DNA of 64,000 nucleotides from Desulfovibrionaceae bacterium (lineage in GTDB: Bacteria; Desulfobacterota; Desulfovibrionia; Desulfovibrionales; Desulfovibrionaceae): contig WRHY01000004.1 of the NCBI GenBank assembly GCA_009783025.1, forward strand, positions 1 to 64,000, in the 5' to 3' direction. A program made the position numbers and the translations under genes. The notes under the pieces are model-generated. The model saw only the letters and a list, made by a program, of their open reading frames with translations, had not been told where the DNA came from and ran no database searches. Position 1 is the stretch's first letter; the number at the start of each line of letters is the position of its first letter. Below, one piece after another: positions 33,623 through 46,500 of the stretch.

Positions 33623-34264
33623 ATGGGTAATGAATGGAAGAGAAAAAAAGGGCAGAGCGAACTGGCCAGCGACCTCGGCATCAGCACCTGCATCTATCCC
33701 CCGCAGGCAACAAAGTCCGGCCTGCCGGAATACGCGGCGGACTCTTTACCGAGCGCGCCCGTCGCCGCTCAGGGCGGGCCTGTGGCCTCGCGGCCCGTGC
33801 TCCCTTTTGATTTTTCTTTGGCCGCGGACTGGCAGGCGTTACTGGAATCCGCTCTCGGAAGCGGGCAGCAGCCTTTCCAAAAACATTCCCTCCAGGACGC
33901 CGAAGAGGAAAACAAGCTCGAAGCCCTGCTCCAGGCCATCGTGGAGCACGGGCAGGAGATGCTGCCCTTGCTGCGTCTGCTGCGGGAAAAGGCTGAAACC
34001 GACAACCGCCTTGCCGAACTGGTGGACCTGCTGCAAAGCCGCCTGAACCTGAGCATTAGCGCGGCCTGCTCCCTGGCCCCGCGCGAAATGGAAGTGCTGG
34101 AACGCGCCGCCAGTGGAGAAAGTAATCCGCAGATTGCGCACAGCTTGAATTTACAGACAATAACGGTTGCAAAAGCCCTTTCCCGGGCCTACCGGAAACT
34201 GGGCGCCAGGAACCGCACCGACGCCGTGCATAAATGGCTTCTTCTCCGGGGTCGGCGCTCTTGA
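33623..34264 (+). CDS. LuxR-type HTH protein bearing the giant protein's N-terminal leader signature
   Basis: 213 residues. The C-terminus (~145-210) is a LuxR/GerE-type helix-turn-helix (LAPREMEVLERAASGESNPQ, then IAHSLNLQTITVAKALSR). A middle helical region (~80-140) may dimerise. The first 37 residues match the giant protein N-terminus at the same residue numbers: D17, G19, I20, T22, C23, Y25, P27, Q28, A29, K31, P35 and Y37 are identical (GISTCIYPPQATKSGLPEY here, GINTCYYTPQARKNRIPAY there). The LEPR-XLL motif itself is absent. It follows the SecA-like gene by 39 bases and precedes the giant gene, so it is a probable cargo-coupled regulator. RBS GGAGGGGA precedes the ATG. Confidence 0.85.
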   Translation: MGNEWKRKKGQSELASDLGISTCIYPPQATKSGLPEYAADSLPSAPVAAQGGPVASRPVLPFDFSLAADWQALLESALGSGQQPFQKHSLQDAEEENKLEALLQAIVEHGQEMLPLLRLLREKAETDNRLAELVDLLQSRLNLSISAACSLAPREMEVLERAASGESNPQIAHSLNLQTITVAKALSRAYRKLGARNRTDAVHKWLLLRGRRS

Positions 34265-34375
34265 GCAAGGACTAAAGCAGGCAACGTTTCCTTGCTGATC
34301 CCTCTTCTTTTTCCCTGCCGGAAAATAAAATTTTTTCATCTTTTTTTATCAAAATACCAAGTTATTTCATTGTAA

Positions 34376-34433
34376 TACGACTGATGTATCCGGTCGTATA
34401 CCTTGATTTATGGCCGGATATTTTCTCTATAGT
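34376..34433 (+). promoter_or_regulatory. Promoter/operator region of the giant-protein gene
   Basis: Inverted repeats TACGAC/GTCGTA (34376-34381, 34393-34398) and TATCCGG/CCGGATA (34387-34393, 34414-34420) lie in an AT-rich stretch. TTGATT (34403-34408) and TATAGT (34428-34433) are possible -35/-10 boxes, but their spacing of 19 bases is long. The inverted repeats could be operators for a LuxR-type activator. Bases 34265-34375 are AT-rich, with T-runs and no gene. Confidence 0.4.
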
Positions 34434-34440
34434 GGACCTG

Positions 34441-34472
34441 AATGCCTTTGCAGGGCATTTGGGTATTTTTTT
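34441..34472 (+). terminator. Terminator-like hairpin in the giant-gene leader
   Basis: AATGCC / GGCATT with a seven-base loop is followed by TTTTTTTG, 66 bases before the giant-gene start codon. If the promoter above is right, this is close to the transcript start and would act as an attenuator; otherwise it ends transcription from the HTH gene. Confidence 0.5.
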
Positions 34473-34537
34473 GTTCATAAGACCGTACTGTTGTCGGCAT
34501 GACCGGCAAAGGACGGGTTACCATACGGGAGGCCGTT

Positions 34538-37500
34538 ATGTCCGATATCCGCAAACTCTGGAAAGAAGCCGCGCAAGTCATTACCGATTCCGGCATCAAT
34601 ACCTGCTACTACACGCCACAGGCGCGGAAAAACAGAATTCCCGCCTACTTCGAGCAGTTGGAGCCGCGCCAGCTCCTCTCGGCCACCCAGGTCGATCCGG
34701 AGGTCAATGCCAACAACGCTCCGGTAGTGGCGGAAAACTTCAACGCCACGGATTCCAACCCCCTGGCGAATATCGCGGACCTGGCGGAGTTGCTCAAGCA
34801 GGCGGCCTTGCCGGACTTTTCCGGCCTGAACCTGTCCACGGTGCTCAGCGGCATTCCGGGACTGGACACGCTGACGGACCTCGCCAATCTGGACCTTGCC
34901 ACTCTCGGGCAGGACATTCTCAATCTTTTCCCCAAAGGCGGAGTGATCAGCGGCGACACGCTTACCGGCGAGACTCTTGGAGACCAGAACGGCCTCTGGC
35001 TCTCCCTCTGGGCAGGCACGCTGACCATTTCCGGCGACTTTACCGGCGGTCCGGGCACGAGCACCATGCTGGTCATGGCTTCCGGCGACGTGGTTCTTTC
35101 CGACGTGAGCTTCACGGGTATCGAATCCATTATCATCCGGGCCAAGTCCGTCACCTTTGGCACGGGCGATCAGGCGCGCACCATCAATATTGAAGGCGGC
35201 GAACTGATCATCTCCGCCCTGGGCGAGGTGGTGTTCAAGGAAAACGTCACCGTGACGGGCGACAACACGGCCAGCCTGACCATCACGGCTACGGACACCA
35301 TCACCGTAACGGCCGGAGCCACGATCAACGGCTTGAACAACGTGTCCATGACCGCGACGAACATCTACATCGGCAAAGCCACTGTGAATATCGGCGGTGA
35401 TTTCACGGCCCATGCCACCACCAGCGCCCACGTGCACCCCTTGCTCGGCCTGCTGCCTCTGAAGATCGCTCAGGGCCAGGCCAGCATCACCATTGACGGC
35501 GCGACCATCAGCGCGAAAAACGTGACCATCAAGGCGGAAGCCAAGGCCGAAACCACAGTCGAAATGCCCTCCCTCGGCGAATTGACCGGCAACCAGTACA
35601 TGGCGCTTGTCGATACCTTCATGGCCGCCAACCTGGGCGAACTCTTCAAAACCTATCTTGGTATTGATCTGCAACAGCTCGGGGGCGCGGGCGAAGGTCT
35701 CGGCTTCTTGCCGGCCAATACCGGCGGCGAGTATCTCGACACTCTGTCCAAACCGCTGGCCGACATGTTCATGGAGCTTTACAAAAGCCTGGCCCTCGGC
35801 GGCCCTATTCTGATCACCTACGGTTCGGCGGAAGCCAACGTCAGTATCAAGGGCGGCAGCATCACGGCGAGGGACGGCGATGTGAGCATAACCGCCTCAA
35901 GCACGGTCACCAACAAGCAGGAACACGAAACCGACCTTTTCGGCTTTGTGCTGGCCATCAACCAGGCCAACGCCGAGGTGAGCATCACCGACGGCACGAA
36001 GATTTCCGCCACGCGGGACATCATTATCGGCGCCACGACCGAAAACACCAACACGGTTTCCCTGACCAGCACCTACAAGGACAGAAAAGAAACCGCCGAG
36101 CAGGGCGGCGGGGCTCAGGGCAACACCCAGAACGAGTCCGACGCCAAGAAGGACACCTATGCCATGGCGCTGGCCATCGGCATCAACGAAGCGGTTGCCA
36201 GCACGGTGATCGGCCGGAACGTCACCCTGAACGCGGGCCGCGACATCGTTATCTCGGCCAAGACCACGGAAGACATCAGCCTCACGGCCACGGCCAACGC
36301 CACGGATGCCGGTAACCTGGCAGTGGCGCTGGCGCTGAATTTCGGTTCCGCCAAGAGCTATACCACGGTCAATGCCGTGCTGACGGCGGACGCATCCGTT
36401 TCCGTGACCGCTGAAACGGACGCCAAGGCCACCACGGCCAGCCACACCAACGACGATGAGAAGAAGGACGACAAGAAAGACGATAAAAAAGACGACGACA
36501 AAAAGGGAGCGCTGGCCGGTGTTTCCGAGAAGGTCAGCGATAAGTTGACGGATCTGGTGCTGGCCCTGCTGCCTTTGGGAGCCATCACCTCCAAACTTCA
36601 GGAAGCCAACATGGGCCTTGGGCTCGCCCTGGGTTTTGTCCTGCATGACGCCGTGGCGGAAACCGTTATCGGCGAGTCTGCCCTGATCACAGCCTTGGGC
36701 AAGACGGCCTCCAACCTGCCGCAAGGCTCCGGCGCGGTCATCCTGAACGCCGTGTCCAACACCACCCCGGTCATCCAGGTCAGCGCCTCCTCAAGCATGG
36801 ATTCGGCTTCTGCGTCCCCGAACAAGTCCCCGGACGAAATAACGAAGCCAGACACTCCCGACAACCCGGACCCCGGCCAGCAGCCCGGTCCGAATCCCGG
36901 CCAGAAATATGACCCCGCTGTGGTCGAGAAACTTACGGAAGTCGGCGTAATCACCTCGAAAGATCCGCACGGCTTCAAAACCGGCGACAAGGTCGTCTAC
37001 ACCTGCTCCGATCCGTCCAAGGCCCTGCCCGGCCTGGTCAGCGGCCAGACCTATATTGTCACCGTCTATCACGACGAGCCCAACCAGTTCGTGCTGCTCA
37101 ACGCGGACGGCAGCCATGTCCAGCATTTCCGGGATTTCAAAAAGACCGACTGGGATCAGTATACCCATACCTTCACCAAGGTAGGGGCTGACCAGCCCGC
37201 CCCGGATAACGGCGTGGTGTCCACCAGCCAGGACGCCGCGACCGTCAAGGGCGGCAACCTTAAAAACGCCGCCGTGTACTGCGACGATCACAGCTTCCGC
37301 GTGGGCGATGTGGTCAAGTATACCTCCTCAAGCCCGGTCAGCGGCCTGGTCAGCGGCCAGACCTACAAGATTTACGAAGTGGGCAAGGGACAGTTCGTCC
37401 TTGCTGACATGAACGGCAACAAAATTTTCATCGGCAACGGGGCGGCCAATTCCCAGCATACCTTCACCAAGTATGAAGAGCCCGTGACCCCGGGCCAGGT

Positions 37501-40500
37501 TGTGGCCAACAACAACGACATCAAGGAAGGCCAGGTCAACAAGGCCAGCGATTTTGCCGTGGGCGACAGCGTGACGTATACCTGCTCCGATCCCTCAGCG
37601 GCCATCAAGGGCCTGGTCAGCGGGCAAACGTACACTGTGGCCGCCAAGGGCGCGGACTTCTTTACCCTGAAAGACGCCGACGGCAAGATCATCGATCTTA
37701 TCCGGGGCAATGACGACGACGCGACCCACACCTTTGCCAAGGCGGCCCCGGCTGTCAGCGCCACCAAGGTCGTGGTGCCCGGCTCCAAGATTGAAGCCAA
37801 CAATAAATTCATGGCGGACAAGATTCCCTTCAAGGAAGGCGACAAGGTCACCTACAGCGTGGCTGAAGGCGGCACGGCGCTCTCCGGTCTGGTTGTCGGC
37901 AAAACCTATACGGTGCGCTCCGTGGGCGAGGGTTATTTCCAACTCACTGACGATGACGGCAACCTGGTCAACGTTGCCCCTTCGGGCGCGGCTCTGACCA
38001 GCGACCATGTGTTCACCCTGGACGGCACCGGCGCAGAGGTTCAGGAAAAAGACAAGGGCGTGAGCATTGCCGCGGGCGTGACCGTGTTTACCAACACGGC
38101 CAATGTGGTAGTGCAGAGCGGCGCGAAGATCGTCTACAACTCCCTGGTGGAAGTCACTGCCGACGCCAATTACCTGGCGGTGGAGAACAAGCATTCCACC
38201 TTGGGGCTCGCGGACAAGGTGAACTCCAAGTTGGACAGCGCCGGAAGCGCTGTTTCCATGATCCCGCTGGATTTCCTCAGCAAAGCCCTTGACGGCGTGA
38301 AGGATCTCACCACCTCCATCGACGATCTGTATTTGGACGCCCAGAAAAACCTGGGGCAGCTTTTCGGCGTTGACGCGGTCAACTTCGCCAACAAAGATTC
38401 CGCGTTCTTTGTGCCCAATTCGTATATTTACGCCGTCACCGCCGGGGCCAAGGAGTTGTCCACCGCGGCCAGCATTTCCTACATCGGCCAGGAGAACAAC
38501 GCCTCCGCCGTTATCCAAGGCAATGTGGACATCGTCAGGGCCGGGGCAATCACGGACGCCGCTGTCAGCGGCAATACCGTCACCCTTGATCAGGCCTACA
38601 GGGGTTATGAAGGCTATGTGACCTACGAAGTCAGCGCAGGCGCGCCCGCGCTTGCCGGTCTTGTTTCCGGGCAGACCTATTGGGGCACTGTGGACAGCCA
38701 GGGCAGGCTGACGCTGCGCCTCGCTCCGGGCGGCTCGAGCATCACTGTGGGCAGGAGCAACGGCACGGGAGAACATCACTTTCTGTTCCAGCAGCAAGCC
38801 ACGCCAACGCCCGACAAGATCGATCTGAATTACGATTCCACCGCAAGCGACAGCACGGTGCTTTCCTTTACCGAGCCGCACGGTCTTAAGGACGGCGACA
38901 TCGTGCGGGCGAGCGGCAACCTGGGCCTGGACAGCGATGCGCTGTACATGGTCTTTGTGCGCAGCCTCACGGACATCTCCCTCAAAAAAATTGAAAACGG
39001 CACGGTAGCGGACGATTTCGCGGCAATCACGCCCACGGCCGGTGGCTACTATTTCCTGGTCATGGCCACGGACGCGGAAAAGCGGGACGCCGGGCTTTCC
39101 TTCTCCATGACCACGGCCGAATACAAAAAGGATAATGCCGGCGCCTACAATCCCTTTGCGGGTTTCGCCACCGGGGATACGGTGACTTACAACAGCAGCG
39201 GCGCGGCCATTGACGGTCTTGTCAACGGCGGGTCCTATACCCTGGTCCTCCTGGGCGGCGGCAGCTTTGCCCTGAGAGACGCCGGCGGCGCGATCATCAC
39301 CCTTTCCATGAACGATGCGGCCGTGTCGGCCAACCACACCTTCAGCACGGCGGGCGCGACAACGGTCATCAATGGCGCGGACCTCAGCGTTTCCACCACT
39401 CTTGACGGCAACACCGTGGCCACGGCCGCGACCAGAGGGACGACCATCAACGCGGGCGATGACGTGGCCCGCGCCTTGCGCGACGGCGACGTGGTGACCT
39501 ACAGCAGCGACGGCAAGGTCATTGACGGCCTTGAAAACGGCAAGCAGTACGTGGTCTCCCTGACCGCGAGCGGTGGCTTTGCCCTGCGGGCCTATGAAAA
39601 CGGCCGGGCTGTCGGCGGCTACATCAGCCTTGACCGTCTGTGCAAAGACGGCAACAGCGCGACACTGCATACCTTCACCCTGACCGCCCCGGCTTCCCAG
39701 GCTCCGCTGGTGGTTGACGCGACCACGACCGTCACGGATGCGAACGCGCTTTTCATCGGCAAGCACGACTTCCAGAGCGGCGACAAGGTGACGCTGTCCG
39801 CCATAGCCACCAACGCCAACGGCGCGATACTGCTCAATGCCGACGGCAGCCCGATGTACAACAGCGTGGGCGTCTTTACGGTGGTGCGCCTTTCCGCCAC
39901 CAGCATCAAGCTGATTGACGCGCGCGGCAACGAATACCGGCCCCCGGTCGGCGCAAGCAGCGGCTACAACGACTACAAGCTGACCGTGGCGGACGGCCCC
40001 GCGCTCACCTTGGGTATAACGGCGAACGGCGGGCTCACGGTTAGTGACGCCACCGGTTTGTACAACGGCCAGCAAGTGCGTTTCGCGGGCAGCGGCACGC
40101 TGACCCTGGCCGACGGCTCCACCTACACCCTGGTCAACGGGGCGGAATTCTTCATCCGGTTGCAGGCGGACGGCAGCATCCTGCTGGCCGAGAATTATGA
40201 ACAGTACCTGGCGGGCAAGTTCCTGACGGTTGCCGCCGCCAATAATCTGAACGGCACGCTGACCGTTATCGGCGCCGAGCATGGGTTCAACCAGAACACC
40301 GTGGCCCTCGGCAAGTATATCATCACCCAGGATACGCCGCACGGCCTGGAAAACGGCAGCATTGTGACCATAGAACGGGGCGGCGAGCTGGAATACTACA
40401 CGGTCACCACTTACGGCGCTTACAGCTTCACCCTGACGGATCTGGAAAGCGGCATCAGGGCCACTCTGGACTTCCTGTTCGCCGGTGATGCGTCCATCAC

Positions 40501-43500
40501 CCTGAACCGGCCGCTGGATTCCATCAGCTTCAGTGCGGCCAACATGGCGCAACATCCGTCCTATATTCAGAAAAACAACCACGGCTTTGTCACGGGTCAG
40601 GCGGTTGAACTCGTTGACAAGGACAACACGGTCATTGCCACCTATTATGTGGTGAAACGCGACGACAATTCTTTCTATCTGGCGGAAACCCTCCAGGATG
40701 CCCTGAAAGGCGCCATCCTGACCGGAGAAATTTCCTTTACCGTGGCCGACGGACAGACCGCGGCCGATTACAAGCTGCGGCAGAAGACGCAAAACCTGGG
40801 CATTTACGTCGCGGCCAAGAGTTCGGACAAGACCGTGAACCTCACGGGCAAAATGGGCACCGGCCAGGGGAGCCTGAAGACGAGCACCGCGTCCGACGGC
40901 AAGACGGGCCTTGTTGATAAAGTCAGCGGGGCGATCAAGGACAAAATATCTCCCCCGCGCAACCCCGACTCCGGCTCGGCAGCGGGCGCGGCCGTGCAGG
41001 TGCTCAACCTGCAACATAACACCTCGGCCAAGGTGGGCGCGGATAACAGCACGGCCCTGATCATGGGACAGAGCCTGTCGGTCACCGCCAACGCCAACAA
41101 CGGCATCATCGGCCTGACCCAGGCCGGTTCCAGCGGCTCGCTCAAAGGACTTTCCGGCACCTTGGGCTTCCTCCATCTGGCTGACGTGACCACGGCGGAA
41201 CTCAACGTGGGCAAGGGCCGCGTGACCCTGGGCAACGCCCTTGGCGCGGACGGCAAGAACAGTCTGCTTATTGAAGCCAAAAACAACAGCATTTACACCC
41301 AGCTCTCCGCCACCATGTCCAGCGGCGAAACAGCCATGGGCGGCACGGCTTTTGTCCAGATAGTGGACCGCGAGACCACCGCGACCCTGACCGGCTCCCC
41401 GGATATGGGCGGGCGCGTTTCCGTGCTCGGACTGGCCGAAGTGAACGCCCTGAACACCGGGCGCGGCATGGCCGTGCTGATTGGCGGCAGCAAGGCTTCT
41501 CCGGCGCAGCAGCAGGCCGCGCAGGAAGAAAAGAAGGACGACAAAAAGCCCGACGAAAAGCCGGGCCAGGGCGACACGGGCGGCGACAGCAAACTTTCCG
41601 GCATCACCTCGGGCCTGTCCAAACTCGGTTCCGTGGCCCAGGCGCTGCAAAGCCTGTTCCCGGACAATTCCAATGACGCGAATCTGACCGAGGAAGAGAA
41701 GAAAGCGCGCGAAGAGCAGCAGAAGGACGGCAATTTCTTCAGCCTGATCACGGGCAACGCGGACAAGGCCAAATCCATCATGGACAGCTTGTCCGGCGCT
41801 CTCGGGCAGGTGGACAAGACCGTATCCGACCTGATCAAAGGCACCCCGTCCGAGGACAACAAGCCCGGAGGCGGCTCAGGGGATCAGGAAAAGGGTGACG
41901 ATACGCCGTCAGTGAATACCGCCGGAACAGCCGAGATCTTTGTCGGCTACAGTTCCGAAGAAACCAGGGCCGTGGTCCAGAATCTGTCCAGCCTGGTGGT
42001 GGCCGGGTTCGTGGCCCGCGCCTTGAACGACACCAAACAGATTACCGCTGCCGGAGCCCTGGCCCTGACCACCGGCGGCTCCTCCGGATCGGGCAAGGAC
42101 GGGAAAAATCAGGACAAGCAGAGCTCCAGCGATTCCAAGGCCGGAGCGGGTACCTTCAGTCTGACCATCACGGACCGCGATACCGAAGCCTCGGTCAACA
42201 ACGTTGCGAACATGCGCGTGACCGGGCCTTCCGGCATGAGCGTCAGCGCAAAGGACGAGGGCTTTGTGGTTAACGTGGGCGCGGGCCTTGCAGGCAGCAC
42301 CTCGGGCGCGGGCTACGGCGGCACCCTGCTCATCAACGCGCGTCTTACGGATGTCAAAGCCTTTGTGGCCAACAGCAACCTGACCGTGGAACAGGGCGCT
42401 CTCAGCGTTGAGGCCCTGAACGATGTGAAAATGATCACGGTCGCGGGCGGCGGCGGCTACGGCGACGCCAAGGGCGTGGGTCTTTCCCTCGGCGTGAACG
42501 TGCTCTCGGGCGACACCCTGGCCTATATTTCCGGCAGCACAATCACCGCACGGGATGTTTCCGTTTCCGCCATGAGCGGCACAGGCACGGACCGGCAGGG
42601 CATCGACCTTGGCGACAACCCGGAAGAAGCGGTTTCCGGCATTGACTCCATTGATGGCGGCTACAACCTCATCGCCATTGGCGCGAGCGCGGGGATTGCC
42701 AAGGGCGGCAACTCCCTGGCCGGAACTCTGGTGGTGAATACAATCATCAGTAATACCGAAGCCGGTATCAGCGATTCCACCGTTATTGCGGATGGATCGG
42801 TTTCCGTGCTGGCGGCGGATCAGTTCGGCGTGCTGTCCATCGGCGGCTCCCTCGGCCTGTCCGGCAAGGCAAAACAGGATGATTCCAACAAGGATTCGGA
42901 CGGACAGAAATCCACTTCCGTGGGCGCGGTGCTGGCCGTGAACGTCATCAATTCCACCAGCAACGCCTATGCGCGTGATATTGAAATCGGCAAGCCTCTG
43001 AGTACGGAGGGCGCGGATATTTCCGTCACCTCCCTGTCCAAACAGCAGATCCTGTCCATTGCCGGGGCTGCGGCCGCCGCCCAGGGCGACGCCTATGCCG
43101 TGACTCTGGCCGCCAACGTCATCGCGGCCGGGGCGGCCGCTTCCCTCGACCGCGCGAACATCACGGGCAAAACCCTGTCCGTGGTCAGCGGCAACGAATC
43201 CACCATCCTGTCCATTGCGGGCGGGGTCAGTCTGTCCACGGGCAACAACGCGGCGGCGGCCATCGCGGCCAACGTCATTGCCGGAGCAAACATTCCGGCG
43301 CTCGGACCGGATTCCGATCCCAAAGACTTCGAAGCTTCTCAAGGCGGCGGCACAGGCAACCTGGACGTGAGCGCCACCATCGACAATTCCACGATTGTCC
43401 TCAGCGGCGACTCCGAGGATTGCCTGCAGGTGCTGGCCGAAACTTCCAGTTCCATCCTGTCCATTGCGGCGGGCATCAGCGTGTCCACCGGTTCCGAAGA

Positions 43501-46500
43501 TGGCGCGTCCGACAAGACCAACCTGGCCGGTTCGGCCACGGTGAACGTGATCGCGCGTAACGTATACGCGGGCGTGTCCAATACCAGCATCACCAGCGCG
43601 GGCAAGGCCAGCATTGTGGCCCGCGATTATATCATCAAAGCTGACGGCTCACAGCAGGGCAGCCGCATTCTGGCCATTGCGGGCCAGGTGGGCGCGAGCA
43701 AGGGCAAGCAGGCGGGCGCGGCCCTCGGCGTAAACGTGATCAGCAACGACGTGACCGCGGGCCTGATCAATTCGGACCTGGCCCAGAGCGGCGTAAACGG
43801 CGGCCTGGATGTGCTGGCCGACTCCATTGCGGAAATTCTGAGCGTGACCGCGAGTGTAGCGGTTTCCATCAAATCCGGCGGGGCTGACGCCAAAAGCGCC
43901 TCCATCGCCGTGAACGTCATTGACAAGGATGTCAGGGCCACCATTGAGGGCGCGAAAACTTCGGGCAAAGAAAAGACCGTCACAGGCCCCATTCAAGTAC
44001 GGGCGACGGACAGTTCGCAGATCCTGGGCCTTGCGGCTTCCGTGGCCGTGGCCGTCGGCGCTGACGCCAGTTCCATGGGCGGCGCCGTGGCGGTCAACGT
44101 GGTCAACAGCAAACAGCTCGCGGGCGTGTACAACGCTTCCATCACGGCTACCGGCTCCATCAGCGTCCTGGCGGAAGGCTCGGGCAGCATCCATGCCGTC
44201 AACCTTGGCGTGGCCGGGGCGGGTCTTGTGCTCAACCCCAACGTGATCGTCAACAGCACTGCGGCGGAAGTGAAAAACAGCACGCTGATCTCCTCGCTGG
44301 ACAATATTGACGTGTCCGCCTGGCAGAGCGCTCCCGGATCCACTTTCACCGAACGCTGGATCGATAAAACCAGCAACAATGACGCCGATATCACGGCGTA
44401 CCTGGGCACCGCCGGCATTGATTTCAGGACCAACATCCTGTCCGTGAACCTGAACGTGGCCGTGAACGTGGGCGGCGATAAGGTCAGCTTCAGCGGCGCG
44501 GTAGCCGTGAACGTGATCGCCTCCGAAGTCAATGCCCTGGTTGAAAACTCCACCTTGAGCGCGAGCGGTAATGTTACTCTGAACGCGGTGAACAGCGCGG
44601 TCATCAAGTCCATAACCGTGGGCGCGGCAGTCTCCGCCGGATCCGGCGCGGCCATTTCCGGCGGCATCGCCTCCAACACCGTCGTGGGCGGAGCCTACGC
44701 CCAAGCGCTGAACAGTAACCTCAGCGCGGGCGGCAATCTGGCCGTGACCTCCCTGACCAACGCCGACATTCTGGCCCTGGCCGTGAACGCGGCGGTTTCC
44801 ACCGGCGGTACGGCCGGCGGGCTGTTCCTGGGCGTGAACGTGATCAGCATGGATAGCATTGCGAGCATCAGCGGGGATCGGGCCATTACCGAAATCGCGG
44901 CCGGCGGCGACCTGTCCGTCACCGCAAGGGACAGGTCCAAAATCTGGGCCTTTACCGTGGCCGCGGCAGTGGCTGCGGGCAGTTCCGCCGCAGCGGGCCT
45001 GGCCAACAACACCTCGGTGATCGTGGGCAACGTGTATGCCGGGATCACGGATGTCAACACCATCCGCGTGGGCGGCGACCTCAAGGTGGAAGCCCTGTCC
45101 TCCATCCAGATTGTGAACGTCGCCATCGGCGTGGCCGTTGGCGCGGGCGGGGGCGCGGCCGTGCAGGCCACCCTGAGCGAAAACATCATCGTGCGCGACG
45201 TGTATGCGGAACTGGCCCATATCAATGAAGTCACCGTGGGCGGCGATCTGGTGGTGCGCGCGCTGGAAGCCAAGCCCGACGACATCGGCGACTGGCGCAA
45301 CGCGAGCTATATGCAAGGCGTGGGACTCAACGACGTGGATACCGGCGCGCTCAACTCGGGCGAGACCGATGAAGCCGGAGTGAGCGTCGGCAGCAGTTCC
45401 GATCCCAATGCCGACCCCGAACACAACTATGATCCTAACGCAGCCCTGTTCAACCCGGACAGCGGCATCTTCTCCCTGGTCGTTTCCGTGGCCGCCTCCG
45501 CCTCGGGCGCATCGGTTTCCGGCGCGCTGAACTTCAACTGGCTGCAACGTTCCGTGAACGCCGTGGTCGACGATGTGAACGAGATCAGGTTCACCAGCGC
45601 GGGCAAACAGAATGGTGAAAAAAGCGCCATGATTGTGGAAGCCATGTCCTCGGCAGCAGCCTTTGGCGGCGTGCTCTCCGTGGCTGCCAGCGGTGGCGGC
45701 GTAGGCGTGGGCGCGGCCATTGCCGTGAACGTGCTCGACAACAAGACACGGGCCATCATTAATGACTGCACCATCGGCGGCTGGAACGGCTCAGACTGGG
45801 ATACCTCCAAGCTGGGCGCGGTGAGCGTGAACGCGGAAAATACCTCCGGGGCCGTGGCCTTGGCGGTGGGCGTGGGCGCGAGCGGCGGATCCGTGGGCGT
45901 GGGCGCATCCTTTACCCTGAACCTGGGCATGAGCGGTTCGAGCAAGCTGGACCTTTCCGGCAAGTCCGAACAGGAACGCAAGGACACGGCCCGTTCGCTG
46001 AGCCAGGCGTATTCCAAGGATCTGGAAAAAGACGGCGCCAGCGCCTATACTCATGACAGCAGCTACGACGGGGATGCGCCGAGCCTTGGCGGCGAAGTTG
46101 CCGAAGCGGGCATTATCGGCACAACCATCCACTCCAGCGGCGCGCTGGTGGTGGAAGCCGTGCAGAACAGCGCTCTTATGTCCGTTGACCTTGCGGTTGG
46201 GGCAAGCTCCTCTGTGGGCGTTTCCGGCGCAATCGCCCTCAACCTTCTGCGGGCCAATTCCTCGGCCTATGTTCTCGGCAGCACCTTGACCAGCGGTTCC
46301 GCCAGCGTAAAAGCCACCACAGCGGGCAAGGCCTGGGCCTTCCTGATCGCCGTGGGCGCGGGCGGCACCGTGGGGGCCTCGGGCGTGTTCAGTTTGAGCC
46401 GTGTTGCGGGCAACGCCCAAGCCTACGTTGAAGGCGGCAGCATCACGACGACGAACGGCGGTCTGACCGTCAGCGCGGGCGGTCTGACCGACATGCTGAC

